Shown one piece after another: positions 8,297 to 16,213 of a stretch of 37,531 nucleotides of DNA. Position 1 is the stretch's first letter, and each line of letters opens with the position of its first letter. Made by a program: the position numbers and the translations under genes. The notes under the pieces were generated by a model. The model worked only from the letters and a program-made list of their open reading frames with translations, did no database searches and was not told where the DNA came from. This stretch comes from Clostridium sp. LS (GTDB lineage: Bacteria > Bacillota > Clostridia > Clostridiales > Clostridiaceae). The DNA lies in NCBI RefSeq assembly GCF_002760435.1, contig NZ_AUUU01000075.1:1-37531 (forward strand), written 5' to 3'.

Positions 8297-9268
8297 TCAT
8301 ATTACTATTTTGCCTTTATGGTTTTCGCATTTATCAATACACATATTGCAGCACTTTCTATGATCTGGTTTACTGTGAAAACAACTTCCACATGTACACT
8401 TTTCAAATTGTATTGTAGAGTGAGCTATATTAAACTTTTCCTTTAATAAATGCTGTATTTCATGCAATTTTTTCTCACAATTTTCTATGGTACACTCTTG
8501 TATTGATACATGTGCTGTCATTGATAAAATTTCCTTGGATAAACTCCATATATGCACGTCTGTAACTTCCATTATGCCACCCAAATTTTTTATGGAACTT
8601 TTCAATTCATCAATTGAAACTTCCTCTGGAGCAGCTTCTAAAAGTATCCTTGTACATTCAATGGTCATCTTAAATGCATTTTTTAAAATTAAACAAGCCA
8701 ATATTCCACTAAGCAAAGTATCCACTCCTGATAAATGTGTAAAATAAATTATTAAACCTCCTATAAGTACGCCTATATCTGATAATGCGTCTCCAAAAAA
8801 ATGTAAAAATACGCTTTTTACATTAATATTATTAGAATTATTTCTAAGGTTTAACACTATTATTGTATTTACAATAAGCCCTAAAATAGAAAAAATAATC
8901 ATTCCTTCTGGCTGCACATCTATAGGACTAAAATACCTAACAATTGCTTTATAAAAAATATATATTGAAATAATAATTAAAGAAATGTTATTAATTAACG
9001 CTGTCAAAATACTAAATCTATAATAACCAAAGGTATATCTATTATTAGCAGCTTTAAGTCCGATTTTTAATCCCCAAAAACTTAAAATTAATGATGCTAT
9101 ATCTGTTAATAAGTGCCAGCTATCACTAAAAAGTGCGAGACTATTAGTAAAAATTGCACCTAAAAACTTGCCTACAAATATAATTGATACACAGATAATT
9201 GTTAAAATTAATTTTTTTTCACTTTGTTTAAATATATGATTTATTTCTTGAGGTGCCTTTTCATTCAT
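8297..9268 (-). CDS. CDF family cation exporter, zinc type, with Cys-rich tail
   Basis: A 323-aa cation diffusion facilitator, a metal/proton antiporter that exports divalent ions. Six membrane segments occupy about 20-205; the cytoplasmic ferredoxin-like domain follows. Metal-site motifs are H52xxxD56 in TM2 (DSWHLLTD) and H156xxxD160 in TM5 (LHFFGDALSD). This HxxxD/HxxxD pair is that of ZitB/CzcD-like Zn (Cd, Co) exporters, not the DxxxD pattern of Mn exporters. The last 36 residues carry seven cysteines and several histidines (KCTCGSC, RKCCNMCIDKCENH), an unusual metal-binding extension. It lies downstream of mntR on the same strand (177-nt gap), suggesting a metal-homeostasis cluster. GGAGG precedes the ATG. 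Confidence 0.88.
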   Translation of the reverse strand: MNEKAPQEINHIFKQSEKKLILTIICVSIIFVGKFLGAIFTNSLALFSDSWHLLTDIASLILSFWGLKIGLKAANNRYTFGYYRFSILTALINNISLIIISIYIFYKAIVRYFSPIDVQPEGMIIFSILGLIVNTIIVLNLRNNSNNINVKSVFLHFFGDALSDIGVLIGGLIIYFTHLSGVDTLLSGILACLILKNAFKMTIECTRILLEAAPEEVSIDELKSSIKNLGGIMEVTDVHIWSLSKEILSMTAHVSIQECTIENCEKKLHEIQHLLKEKFNIAHSTIQFEKCTCGSCFHSKPDHRKCCNMCIDKCENHKGKIVI

Positions 9269-9445
9269 TTTTTAACCTCCAAAAATCCCTTAAGTTACCA
9301 TTAGTATATAGAAAATAATTTCTTTATTGAATAATCTATGTGTCGTATAAAAAAATGCTACTAATAAAAAAACGTTCTCCAAAACCAAAACAAATATAAA
9401 TCGAAAATGAAAAATCATACTTTTATTTGTATACGTATTTTTATA

Positions 9446-9916
9446 TTACTTTAAGGAATCTCTGTAAGATTTAAACTCTGTAACTATACTAGGATTCATT
9501 TTTATGAAATCTACGAAATCCTGAAAGCATCTTGTTGTTTCATTACTTATCGTATGTTCCATTTTTTCTGTTTCATCTAATATTTCAGAATCGGGAATAT
9601 CAAGTATCCTTAAAAAATTTTCAATTATATGATGCCTGCTAAGAAGTGCTTCTCCTAACTTTTTCCCACTTTCTTCAAGTATTATAATTCCGTATTTCTC
9701 ATATTTTACTAGCTTTGATTCAGATAATTTTTGTACCATTTTTGTTGCAGAAGGAGGTTGAACATTAAGTGCATTTGATAATTCATTAATTCTTAAATAT
9801 CCTTTCTTTAATGATAATCTATATATCATCTCAAGGTAATCCTCCATGGACGCAGTTAGTTTGCTATTTTCTTTTTTCATATATTCGTTGAAGGTATAAA
9901 AATCGTTTTTAATCAT
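9446..9916 (-). CDS. mntR: Manganese-responsive repressor MntR (DtxR family)
   Basis: A 156-aa DtxR/MntR family regulator: winged helix (about 20-85) and metal-dependent dimerisation domain (about 86-140). All Mn ligands known from Bacillus subtilis MntR can be aligned: Asp26 and Glu29 (SMEDYLEM), His95 (SRHHIIE), Glu117, Glu120 and His121 (TEKMEHTIS). Asp at the first position marks the Mn-type rather than iron-type regulators. There is no SH3-like third domain, as in MntR. It is divergent from mntH, its expected target, with an operator-like palindrome between them. It has about 18 more N-terminal residues than the Bacillus protein; the start is supported by AGGTGAG. Confidence 0.9.
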   Translation of the reverse strand: MIKNDFYTFNEYMKKENSKLTASMEDYLEMIYRLSLKKGYLRINELSNALNVQPPSATKMVQKLSESKLVKYEKYGIIILEESGKKLGEALLSRHHIIENFLRILDIPDSEILDETEKMEHTISNETTRCFQDFVDFIKMNPSIVTEFKSYRDSLK

Positions 9917-10017
9917 ATTCTCACCTACTTCTCACTATAATCTACTTAATAAATTATATGCCTTAGGGTAGAAAAAGTTACTTTCCTGTAACATTTAGAA
10001 TTTTATTGCATAATTTA

Positions 10018-10046
10018 TATTATAAGAAAACTTAGACAAGGCTAAG
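10018..10046 (+). promoter_or_regulatory. mntH promoter with candidate MntR operator
   Basis: CTTAGACAAGGCTAAG at 10031-10046 is a near-palindrome (five outer pairs plus one inner pair) placed just downstream of a possible -10 box TATTAT (10018-10023), about 95 bp before mntH. Its arms (TTAG...CTAA) resemble DtxR-family operators. A half-related CCTTAGGG lies at 9961-9967, upstream of a TATAAT-like box for mntR, and could mediate autoregulation. The -35 is not clear. Confidence 0.5.
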
Positions 10047-10141
10047 AAAGTTAATTTATAATAACTATTTTAATCACATATAAGAATGAAAATAAGAGAT
10101 TTATACACATAAAAATAAAGTAAGAAAGGTGTTGAATTTTC

Positions 10142-11440
10142 TTGGAGAACGAAAGAAGTATAAGAAGTACTAATGTACCTGTATCAAGACTTTTTTCCTT
10201 AAAAGGTGCACTTAGTACAGATTTAATAAAGTTAAAACAATTACTGAAATTTATTGGACCAGCTTTTGTTGTAAGCGTGGCATATATAGATCCTGGTAAC
10301 TTTGCAACTAATATTAGTGGAGGATCAAAATTTGGATATACACTTATTTGGGTTATTTTATTTAGTAATTTAATGGCCATATTCTTACAGACAATGTCAG
10401 CAAAATTAGGAATAGCAACAGGTCATACTCTTCCTGAAATGTGCAGCAAGGTATTTCCTAGAAGTGTGAATTGGGTATTTTGGGTAGTTGCTGAAATAGG
10501 CGCTATGGCAACCAATTTAGCGGAATTTCTCGGAGGAACCTTAGGATTATATTTGTTATTTAATATACCGATGATATATTCAGGACTTATTATAGGAGTA
10601 TTAACATTTTTCATTTGTTATATGGAGAAATATGGGCAAAAAGCTGTTGAAATAGTAATATCAGTACTTGTTTCAGTAATTTGTATTGCCTATACAGTTG
10701 AATTATTTCTTGCTAAACCCGACTGGGTTCAAGTAGGAATTCACACAATAGTTCCATCATTACCAAATAGTGATGCAGTATTAATTGCTGTAGGAATGCT
10801 TGGAGCTACAGTAATGCCTCATGTAATATATTTGCATTCACACTTAGTTCAGCATAGAAGTATTGATTTGTCTGATAAAGGTAAACTTAAACATTTGAGA
10901 ATGGAGAAAATTGACATTACAGTTGCTATGAATGTTGCTTTTATAGTAAACGCAGCAATGGTCATAGTTTCAGCTGCAGTATTTAATGGAAATGGGCTAA
11001 TCGTTGATACAATGGAGCAAGCTCATAAATCATTACAGCCATTATTAGGTTCATTATCCAGTGGTGCCTTTGGAATAGCATTACTAGCATCTGGTTTATC
11101 CTCCTCCGCAGTTGGAACAATGGCAGGACAGACAATTATGAAAGGCTTTGTAAATTTAAGTATCCCAGAAAATGTTTCAAAACTTATAACTATGACACCG
11201 GCAATAATTATAATTGTACTTGGAATAAATCCAATGAATGTTTTACTTCTAAGCCAAGTAGCCCTTAGCTTTATTCTACCTTTTCCTATAATCCAAATGT
11301 TAATTATAGCTAAACGTAAGGATTTAATGGGGGTGCTAGTGAATAAGGGATTTGTACGAGTTTTAGGTGTTATAATAGCGGCAATAATAATAGCACTAAA
11401 TATGCTGCTCTTATATCTATCATTAACAGGTCAAGCATAA
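10142..11440 (+). CDS. mntH: Manganese transporter MntH (NRAMP)
   Basis: A 432-aa proton-coupled Mn2+/Fe2+ importer of the NRAMP family with 11 membrane segments. It has both canonical metal-site motifs: DPGN in TM1 (VAYIDPGNFATNISGG) and MPH in TM6 (GATVMPHVIYLHSH). It therefore contrasts with the NRAMP-related protein at 4705-5958, which lacks them. It begins with TTG at 10142; a stop codon (TGA) lies three codons upstream in frame and no ATG occurs before the first membrane helix, so TTG is the only reasonable start, with GAAAGGTG about 10 nt upstream. It is divergent from mntR and monocistronic, ending at a bidirectional terminator. Repression by Mn-loaded MntR is inferred. Confidence 0.92.
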   Translation: MENERSIRSTNVPVSRLFSLKGALSTDLIKLKQLLKFIGPAFVVSVAYIDPGNFATNISGGSKFGYTLIWVILFSNLMAIFLQTMSAKLGIATGHTLPEMCSKVFPRSVNWVFWVVAEIGAMATNLAEFLGGTLGLYLLFNIPMIYSGLIIGVLTFFICYMEKYGQKAVEIVISVLVSVICIAYTVELFLAKPDWVQVGIHTIVPSLPNSDAVLIAVGMLGATVMPHVIYLHSHLVQHRSIDLSDKGKLKHLRMEKIDITVAMNVAFIVNAAMVIVSAAVFNGNGLIVDTMEQAHKSLQPLLGSLSSGAFGIALLASGLSSSAVGTMAGQTIMKGFVNLSIPENVSKLITMTPAIIIIVLGINPMNVLLLSQVALSFILPFPIIQMLIIAKRKDLMGVLVNKGFVRVLGVIIAAIIIALNMLLLYLSLTGQA

Positions 11441-11492
11441 CACTAATTAAGGAATGTTTTCATGATAAAATTACTTTATTTGTTGGAAAATA

Positions 11493-11532
11493 AAACCCTT
11501 CTTATGCATAGTTTCAAGTATAAGGAGGGCTT
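11493..11532. terminator. Bidirectional terminator between mntH and LafA-like gene
   Basis: AAACCCTTCTTAT (11493-11505) pairs with ATAAGGAGGGCTT (11520-11532) with one mismatch and one G-T pair. Tails are T-rich on both sides (TTTATTTTCC on minus). It separates convergent genes. Confidence 0.75.
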
Positions 11533-11583
11533 TAGATTTCTTTGATATATTTAGCGGTAAATTAATAAAGTTTTGTTATTATT

Positions 11584-12792
11584 TCATCGTTTTTGCACTT
11601 TAGGTTGTTTTAACTTTGCCAGGGTGATAATTTCCTCTTTATTACCCTCCAAAACACGCAAATATCTATCCATTATCTTTCTTGCAAAAATATTGCTAGA
11701 ATATTCATTAGCCTTAGCAATAGCTGCTTTCTTCATTTTAGTTCTTAGATTACTGTCTTCTAATATCATACTAATATAATATGTAAATTCTTCTTTTTCT
11801 TTATATGAAAAACCATTCTTCCCCTGTTCAATTACTCCATCGATGCAGGAATCATACTTACAAACCACAGGACATCCGCTACTTAATGCCTCTATGTAAG
11901 TTAGTCCCTGTGTTTCACTGGTAGATGCCGTAACAAATATTTCGGATAATTTATAATACTTATAAACTTCCTCGCAATTTATCATTCCTGTAAAAATAAC
12001 ATTGCCCTCTATATTTTGTTTTTTAACTAATGTTTTTAAATTATCTAAGTATGGACCTCCCCCTACTACCAATAATTTAACATTTTTGATTTTCCTTATG
12101 ATGTTTGGTAACAGCATTAGAATTTCACTTATATTTTTTTCTTCGCCTATTCGACCAATATAAGCTATAATTCTATCATCATTATTAATATGTAACTCTT
12201 TCAAAATTTTTTGCTTATCATCTAATGATATTTTTTGCTTAAACCTGCTTAAATCTATTCCCGTTGGCACTACATAGATAGGCTTACTTACTCCATAATT
12301 TAATAATGCATTTCTCGTTTTTTCTGTTGGTGCAATTACACCATTTAAACTATTCAAAATTAATTTAGTTATTTTGGTTGATGTATTTTTATTAAGTATT
12401 TTCCCACCAACTAAATAATTTAAATAATTTTCATACATTGTGTGATATGTATGTATATGAGGAACATTTAATTTATGAGAAATATATTTAGATACAAGCA
12501 TCATAGAAAATTCCGTCTGAGAATGGATTATATCTGGTCCCCATTCAATAATTTCTTTTATAAGCTTATTATGCAGTAGAAAATTAATTATTCTAACATC
12601 AGGATAAACCCCAATTTTAATGGACTTCAAATAATATACATCATTTTCTACTTTTTCACTGCCAGTATGGGATAATGTTAAAATCCTAACTTCATGTCCG
12701 TTTAATTTTAATTCTTTATACAAATTGTTTACTGAAGTAACAACACCATTTATCATAGGAGAATATGTATCTGTTGTTATTAAAATCTTCAT
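11584..12792 (-). CDS. Diacylglycerol glucosyltransferase-like GT4 (LafA-like)
   Basis: A 402-aa GT4 enzyme of GT-B fold. The start MKILITTDTYSPMINGVVTS is the typical N-terminal nucleotide-loop sequence of 1,2-diacylglycerol 3-glucosyltransferases. The C-terminal domain begins near residue 205 (IAYIGRIGEEKN) and has the EX7E motif in SETQGLTYIEALSSG (near residue 300), a sequence characteristic of monoglucosyl-diacylglycerol synthases. It would act at the inner membrane surface, adding glucose from UDP-glucose to diacylglycerol as the first step of glycolipid anchor synthesis. The second glycosyltransferase and LafC-like protein would be those at 2478-4553, 7 kb away. GGAGG lies 8 nt before the ATG. 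Phosphatidylinositol-type or other mannosyl transfer is a less likely alternative. Confidence 0.78.
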   Translation of the reverse strand: MKILITTDTYSPMINGVVTSVNNLYKELKLNGHEVRILTLSHTGSEKVENDVYYLKSIKIGVYPDVRIINFLLHNKLIKEIIEWGPDIIHSQTEFSMMLVSKYISHKLNVPHIHTYHTMYENYLNYLVGGKILNKNTSTKITKLILNSLNGVIAPTEKTRNALLNYGVSKPIYVVPTGIDLSRFKQKISLDDKQKILKELHINNDDRIIAYIGRIGEEKNISEILMLLPNIIRKIKNVKLLVVGGGPYLDNLKTLVKKQNIEGNVIFTGMINCEEVYKYYKLSEIFVTASTSETQGLTYIEALSSGCPVVCKYDSCIDGVIEQGKNGFSYKEKEEFTYYISMILEDSNLRTKMKKAAIAKANEYSSNIFARKIMDRYLRVLEGNKEEIITLAKLKQPKVQKR

Positions 12793-13202
12793 AATTTAGC
12801 CTCCTATAACTCTTAATAATAACTAAAATTATTAGTTCTTACCATAATACATATTTAGTGTTTCCAAAAGTCTAGAAAAAAAACATAATTAGAATAAATT
12901 TTAATTATCATACTTTTAAGTTAGCCTTACTGGCTTTTATTACGGCACTGCAGTAAATATTTTTGATTTTCATAAAAAATACAGACCTTCACTTGTCACA
13001 CAAAATTGCGATCAGTAAAAATCTGTATAGTTTTTAAAGCCAACAACTCTCAGCATACTTATACCAATATACATTGCCATTATTATATAAGCAGAATTAC
13101 TTATATCTGTTTCTTTAAAATTCTCGTTATTGTTTATAAAATAGTAACTGATAACACCTTTAGAACAACTTACCACTTATAACTTATCATTAATTCTATA
13201 AG
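12793..13202 (-). other. 410-nt gap; possible decayed small reading frame
   Basis: No recognised gene. On the minus strand a 54-codon open stretch runs from a GTG at 13176 to TGA at 13012. It contains a hydrophobic run (SAYIIMAMYIGISML) and ends VVGFKNYTDFY. There is no Shine-Dalgarno site, so it is more likely a decayed gene end or chance than an expressed gene. An ATACAGA/TCTGTAT inverted repeat (12979-12985 and 13022-13028) flanks its 3' end. Confidence 0.2.
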
Positions 13203-13206
13203 TTAT
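13179..13206. repeat. Inverted repeat overlapping the fbp stop codon
   Basis: ATAACTTAT (13179-13187) and ATAAGTTAT (13198-13206) form a 9-bp stem that includes the fructose-bisphosphatase stop codon; there is no T-tract. The sequence CTTATAACTTAT...AATTCTAT also occurs next to the NRAMP-related gene stop (4678-4707). Confidence 0.4.
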
Positions 13207-15200
13207 CTTTGTTCTTTGATAATCCCTTTTCTATAAGCATCTAAAAGTAATTCTAAATCTCTTATTTGAAGCTTCAATTCCTCACCAATATCTGTATCTC
13301 CAACTCTCTTTCTTTCAACTTCCTGTTCCAAAACTACTGTAGTTGAAAGAATATCCTTTTCTTCTTCAATAGCTTTTTGAGTAGATTCAAATGGTTCGTG
13401 AGATACTAATAAAAGCCCATAAGAGTTATATATAAGAGTATACCCTGCTATTCCTGTTTCAGCTTGGTAAGCTCTTGAAAATCCTCCATCTATGACTATA
13501 AGTTTTCCATTTGCCTTTATAGGACTTTCACCTTTTTTTATTTTAACTGGTACATGCCCATTAATTATATGAGATACCTTTGGATCTAACCCAAACTCCT
13601 GAAAAATCATATTACAAGCCTTTTCATTATCTTCTAGCTCAAAGTAATAATTTTTCTTTTCAACATGAGTCACCTTATCCTCTATAAAATATCTTTCAAA
13701 AGTAGTCATTTTATCTTTTCCAAAAAGAGGTGAATCAACCCCATTCCATAAATACCAAATTATATCCATACCGTATAATTTAGCTTTAGGATTATTTTTA
13801 TAGAAATAGCCTTCTCGAACTAAAATATCTAATCTATCTAAATAAGCTTTTCCGCTATATTCTTGTCCGGAAGCTCCTATACTCACCTTCTTAAAACTTC
13901 CATCTTCATTTAAAGGGATGCATCCATGATAAAGCAAATTGGAATTATGTTTTAAGTACATACTTCCCTTAGCAAAAAGAAAACTAACATGTTTTTGGAG
14001 CTTTTCACTGTTTAAAAATGAAGATTTAAGCTTTTCTATTAGTTCTTTTTCTTCTGGAATTAGTTCATATGGATCCTCGGGATTTATTGTTGGAAAATTA
14101 CAATCCTTTAATTTATATGTCTGTTCTACTAACTTAATTGTTCCTTCTTTATAATCTATCTTATTTAATAAAAGCCTGTCCTCCATTCTAAAATATGGAC
14201 GCCTTTTAATTATTTCCCCTTCCAATTTAAATTGTATTATTGATATAGCCTTATGCATTCTGGCCATAAGATTTAAATCTTTATCAGTATAGTCCTTTTC
14301 ATTTTCAATCTTTGGCTTAAAAGCTAAGCATTCATCATTACCATAAAAATCAATTGCAAAAGTTGCAAGTGGAAGAAGATTTATTCCGTATCCATCTTCT
14401 ATGGTATTTAAATTCGCATATCTTGCACATGTTCTAATAACTGTTGCAATGCAGGCTTCACTCCCTGCTGCTGCCCCCATCCAAACTATATCATGATTTC
14501 CCCATTGAATATCTACAGAGTGATAATTTGTAAGCGTATCCATTATAATATCAGGACCAGGACCTCTATCGAATATATCTCCTATAATATGAAGTCTGTC
14601 TATTACTAGATTTTGAATTAACTTTGATATTGCCACAATAAATTCATTGGCTCTACCAACTCTAATTATGGTTTTTATTATTTCATTATAATATTCTTCT
14701 TTATCCAATCTATCTGGCTGTTCATGTAAAAGTTCTTCAATAATATATGCAAAATCTTTTGGAAGAGCTTTTCTCACCTTAGATCTGGTATATTTTAAAG
14801 ATACATATCTACAAATCTCAATCAACCTATATAATGTAATTTTATACCAATCATCAATATTAGATTCACTTTTTTGTGCATATTCTAACTTTTGCTCTGG
14901 ATAATAAATAAGGGTCGCAAGGCTTTTTCTACCTCTCTGACTTAATGAGTTTCCAAAAATATCATCTATTTTACGCTTTATAACTCCAGATGCATTTTTT
15001 AATACATGAATAAAAGGTTCATATTCTCCATGTATATCAGATAAGAAATGTTCCGTTCCTTTAGGAAGGTTTAAAATTGCTTGCAAGTTTATTATTTCTG
15101 TACATGCATCAGCTATTGTTGGATATTGATTTGATAAAAGTTTAAGGTATCTTAAGTTATCTTCAAATTCTTGGCTAAAATTATCTTCAATACAAGGCAT
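13203..15200 (-). CDS. fbp: Fructose-1,6-bisphosphatase, class III
   Basis: A 665-aa class III fructose-1,6-bisphosphatase (the Firmicute YydE/Fbp type, about 640-670 aa), which hydrolyses fructose 1,6-bisphosphate to fructose 6-phosphate in gluconeogenesis and needs Mn2+. Metallophosphatase-like motifs are present: [12 protein letters not shown] near residue 58, [11 protein letters not shown] near 207, [17 protein letters not shown] near 233, and a late [12 protein letters not shown] near 555 with [11 protein letters not shown]. The start ATG follows GAGGGGG by 8 nt. It is monocistronic with long non-coding flanks on both sides. Adjacent Mn import genes fit its Mn requirement but this link is only positional. 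Confidence 0.95.
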   Translation of the reverse strand: MPCIEDNFSQEFEDNLRYLKLLSNQYPTIADACTEIINLQAILNLPKGTEHFLSDIHGEYEPFIHVLKNASGVIKRKIDDIFGNSLSQRGRKSLATLIYYPEQKLEYAQKSESNIDDWYKITLYRLIEICRYVSLKYTRSKVRKALPKDFAYIIEELLHEQPDRLDKEEYYNEIIKTIIRVGRANEFIVAISKLIQNLVIDRLHIIGDIFDRGPGPDIIMDTLTNYHSVDIQWGNHDIVWMGAAAGSEACIATVIRTCARYANLNTIEDGYGINLLPLATFAIDFYGNDECLAFKPKIENEKDYTDKDLNLMARMHKAISIIQFKLEGEIIKRRPYFRMEDRLLLNKIDYKEGTIKLVEQTYKLKDCNFPTINPEDPYELIPEEKELIEKLKSSFLNSEKLQKHVSFLFAKGSMYLKHNSNLLYHGCIPLNEDGSFKKVSIGASGQEYSGKAYLDRLDILVREGYFYKNNPKAKLYGMDIIWYLWNGVDSPLFGKDKMTTFERYFIEDKVTHVEKKNYYFELEDNEKACNMIFQEFGLDPKVSHIINGHVPVKIKKGESPIKANGKLIVIDGGFSRAYQAETGIAGYTLIYNSYGLLLVSHEPFESTQKAIEEEKDILSTTVVLEQEVERKRVGDTDIGEELKLQIRDLELLLDAYRKGIIKEQR

Positions 15201-15561
15201 TATAGTTCCCCCTCAAGTTTTCTATATCTAACAAAATCAATAATTACATTTCAAGTTAACACATATATTGTACACTATTGAAAGATTTTTCTCAGCAGTA
15301 TGTTACACTTATTCTCTAAAAGTATAACATATATTTTTTAGTACTACTACACTATTATATTTACCCCAAGTATATTCTTAATACTAAAACCTTCAATAAG
15401 ATTTGATTTTATAACAATTTCCTATTTAAATATAAATTATTGTTAAGATATATATATCAAATAATCCTTCAGCTATAACTTTATGAGATATAAATACATA
15501 TTCTCTTAAGATATATCAATCAATTGTTAATAATTAAATTCGTAGCATCATGACCCAGTTC

Positions 15562-15596
15562 CAGAATATCGATTTGCACAAGCAATCCATATTCTG
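15562..15596. other. Hairpin inside a GC-richer intergenic patch, possible gene remnant
   Basis: Within the 580-nt gap (15201-15780), CAGAATAT (15562-15569) pairs with ATATTCTG (15589-15596), with further inner pairs GATT-GC/GCAATC around an ACAA loop. The patch is less AT-rich than its surroundings. On the minus strand it reads as RAEYGLLVQIDILELGHDAT followed by NLIINN and a stop, which looks protein-like; it could be the end of a lost gene or a structured RNA. The remainder of the gap (15201-15540) is AT-rich with nothing I can assign. Confidence 0.25.
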
Positions 15597-15620
15597 CACG
15601 AAATATAGAAAAATTACAAA

Positions 15621-15702
15621 AAAGCTATGTATTTATAGTAAAATGAAGTACTAGTAATTTATCCTGTACTAAAACTTCATTTTACTATATTCTCATAGCT
15701 TT
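15621..15702 (-). terminator. 82-nt long inverted repeat downstream of the lipoprotein gene
   Basis: Outer arms AAAGCTATG (15621-15629) / CATAGCTTT (15694-15702) and perfect 16-bp inner arms (15634-15649 and 15674-15689, core AGTAAAATGAAGT) surround a 24-nt loop. On the minus strand the outer arm runs into T6. It can terminate the small lipoprotein gene, but it is far longer than other terminators here and may be a dispersed repeat. Confidence 0.55.
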
Positions 15703-15780
15703 CAGTTCTGTGTAAATTTTTAGTTAATTTCATTATGTATTACATTCAAATAACTGCTTGTTAAATATTGCTGTAATCTC

Positions 15781-16020
15781 TTACTTCTGTGACCAGCAAT
15801 CAATTAATTTAGCCTTTTCAATTGGTTTTTCTATCGTTCCTGAAAAGTTGATCTGTATATCCTTATCAGAATTATTTTCTTTTATATCTTTAGTTCCGTT
15901 TTCACTTTTATCTGTATTCGTATTTGCGCTTGTTTGCGTTGTTTTCCCACTACATGAAATTAAGACTAAGCTAAATAGCAAAACAAAAAAAATCATCACG
16001 ATTTTTTTCATATTCTTCAC
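15781..16020 (-). CDS. Small lipoprotein of unknown function
   Basis: A 79-aa predicted lipoprotein. An N-terminal MKNMKKIV, a hydrophobic core and the lipobox LISC (Cys23) form a type II signal peptide; the mature part is about 57 aa, beginning with a polar Thr/Asn/Lys/Asp-rich linker and ending with QINFSGTIEKPIEKAKLIDC. AAGGAAGGTG precedes the ATG. The short globular end suggests either a genuine small surface protein or a truncated longer lipoprotein; the +1 frame remains open for about 30 codons past the stop, which leaves room for a frameshift. I do not recognise the family. A long inverted repeat lies downstream. Confidence 0.6.
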   Translation of the reverse strand: MKNMKKIVMIFFVLLFSLVLISCSGKTTQTSANTNTDKSENGTKDIKENNSDKDIQINFSGTIEKPIEKAKLIDCWSQK

Positions 16021-16136
16021 CTTCCTTATCTTAAGTCGTTTGATATTAATTTATTATACCATAATTCTTTATTAATTTCTTAGGCAAACAACTTAAAATC
16101 CCTATCCACTAAAAAATTGCTATATTAACACACAAA

Positions 16137-16178
16137 TTAAATCCCTTCTTATTCTTTAAATAATAAAAAGGGATTTAA
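16137..16178 (-). terminator. Terminator downstream of the sugar-binding lipoprotein
   Basis: Perfect 11-bp outer stem TTAAATCCCTT (16137-16147) / AAGGGATTTAA (16168-16178) plus inner TTATT/AATAA pairs, about 35 nt past the stop at 16214. Confidence 0.7.
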
Positions 16179-16213
16179 TTTATAGATTTACATAGTTATT
16201 TATAAAATTTAAG

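Noticed and set aside
10051..10380. 109-codon minus-strand frame over the mntH promoter and start
   Set aside because: It crosses the mntH promoter and the conserved N-terminal part of MntH and lacks a ribosome site.
11573..11779. 68-codon plus-strand frame at the end of the LafA-like gene
   Set aside because: Antisense to conserved coding sequence with no start signal.
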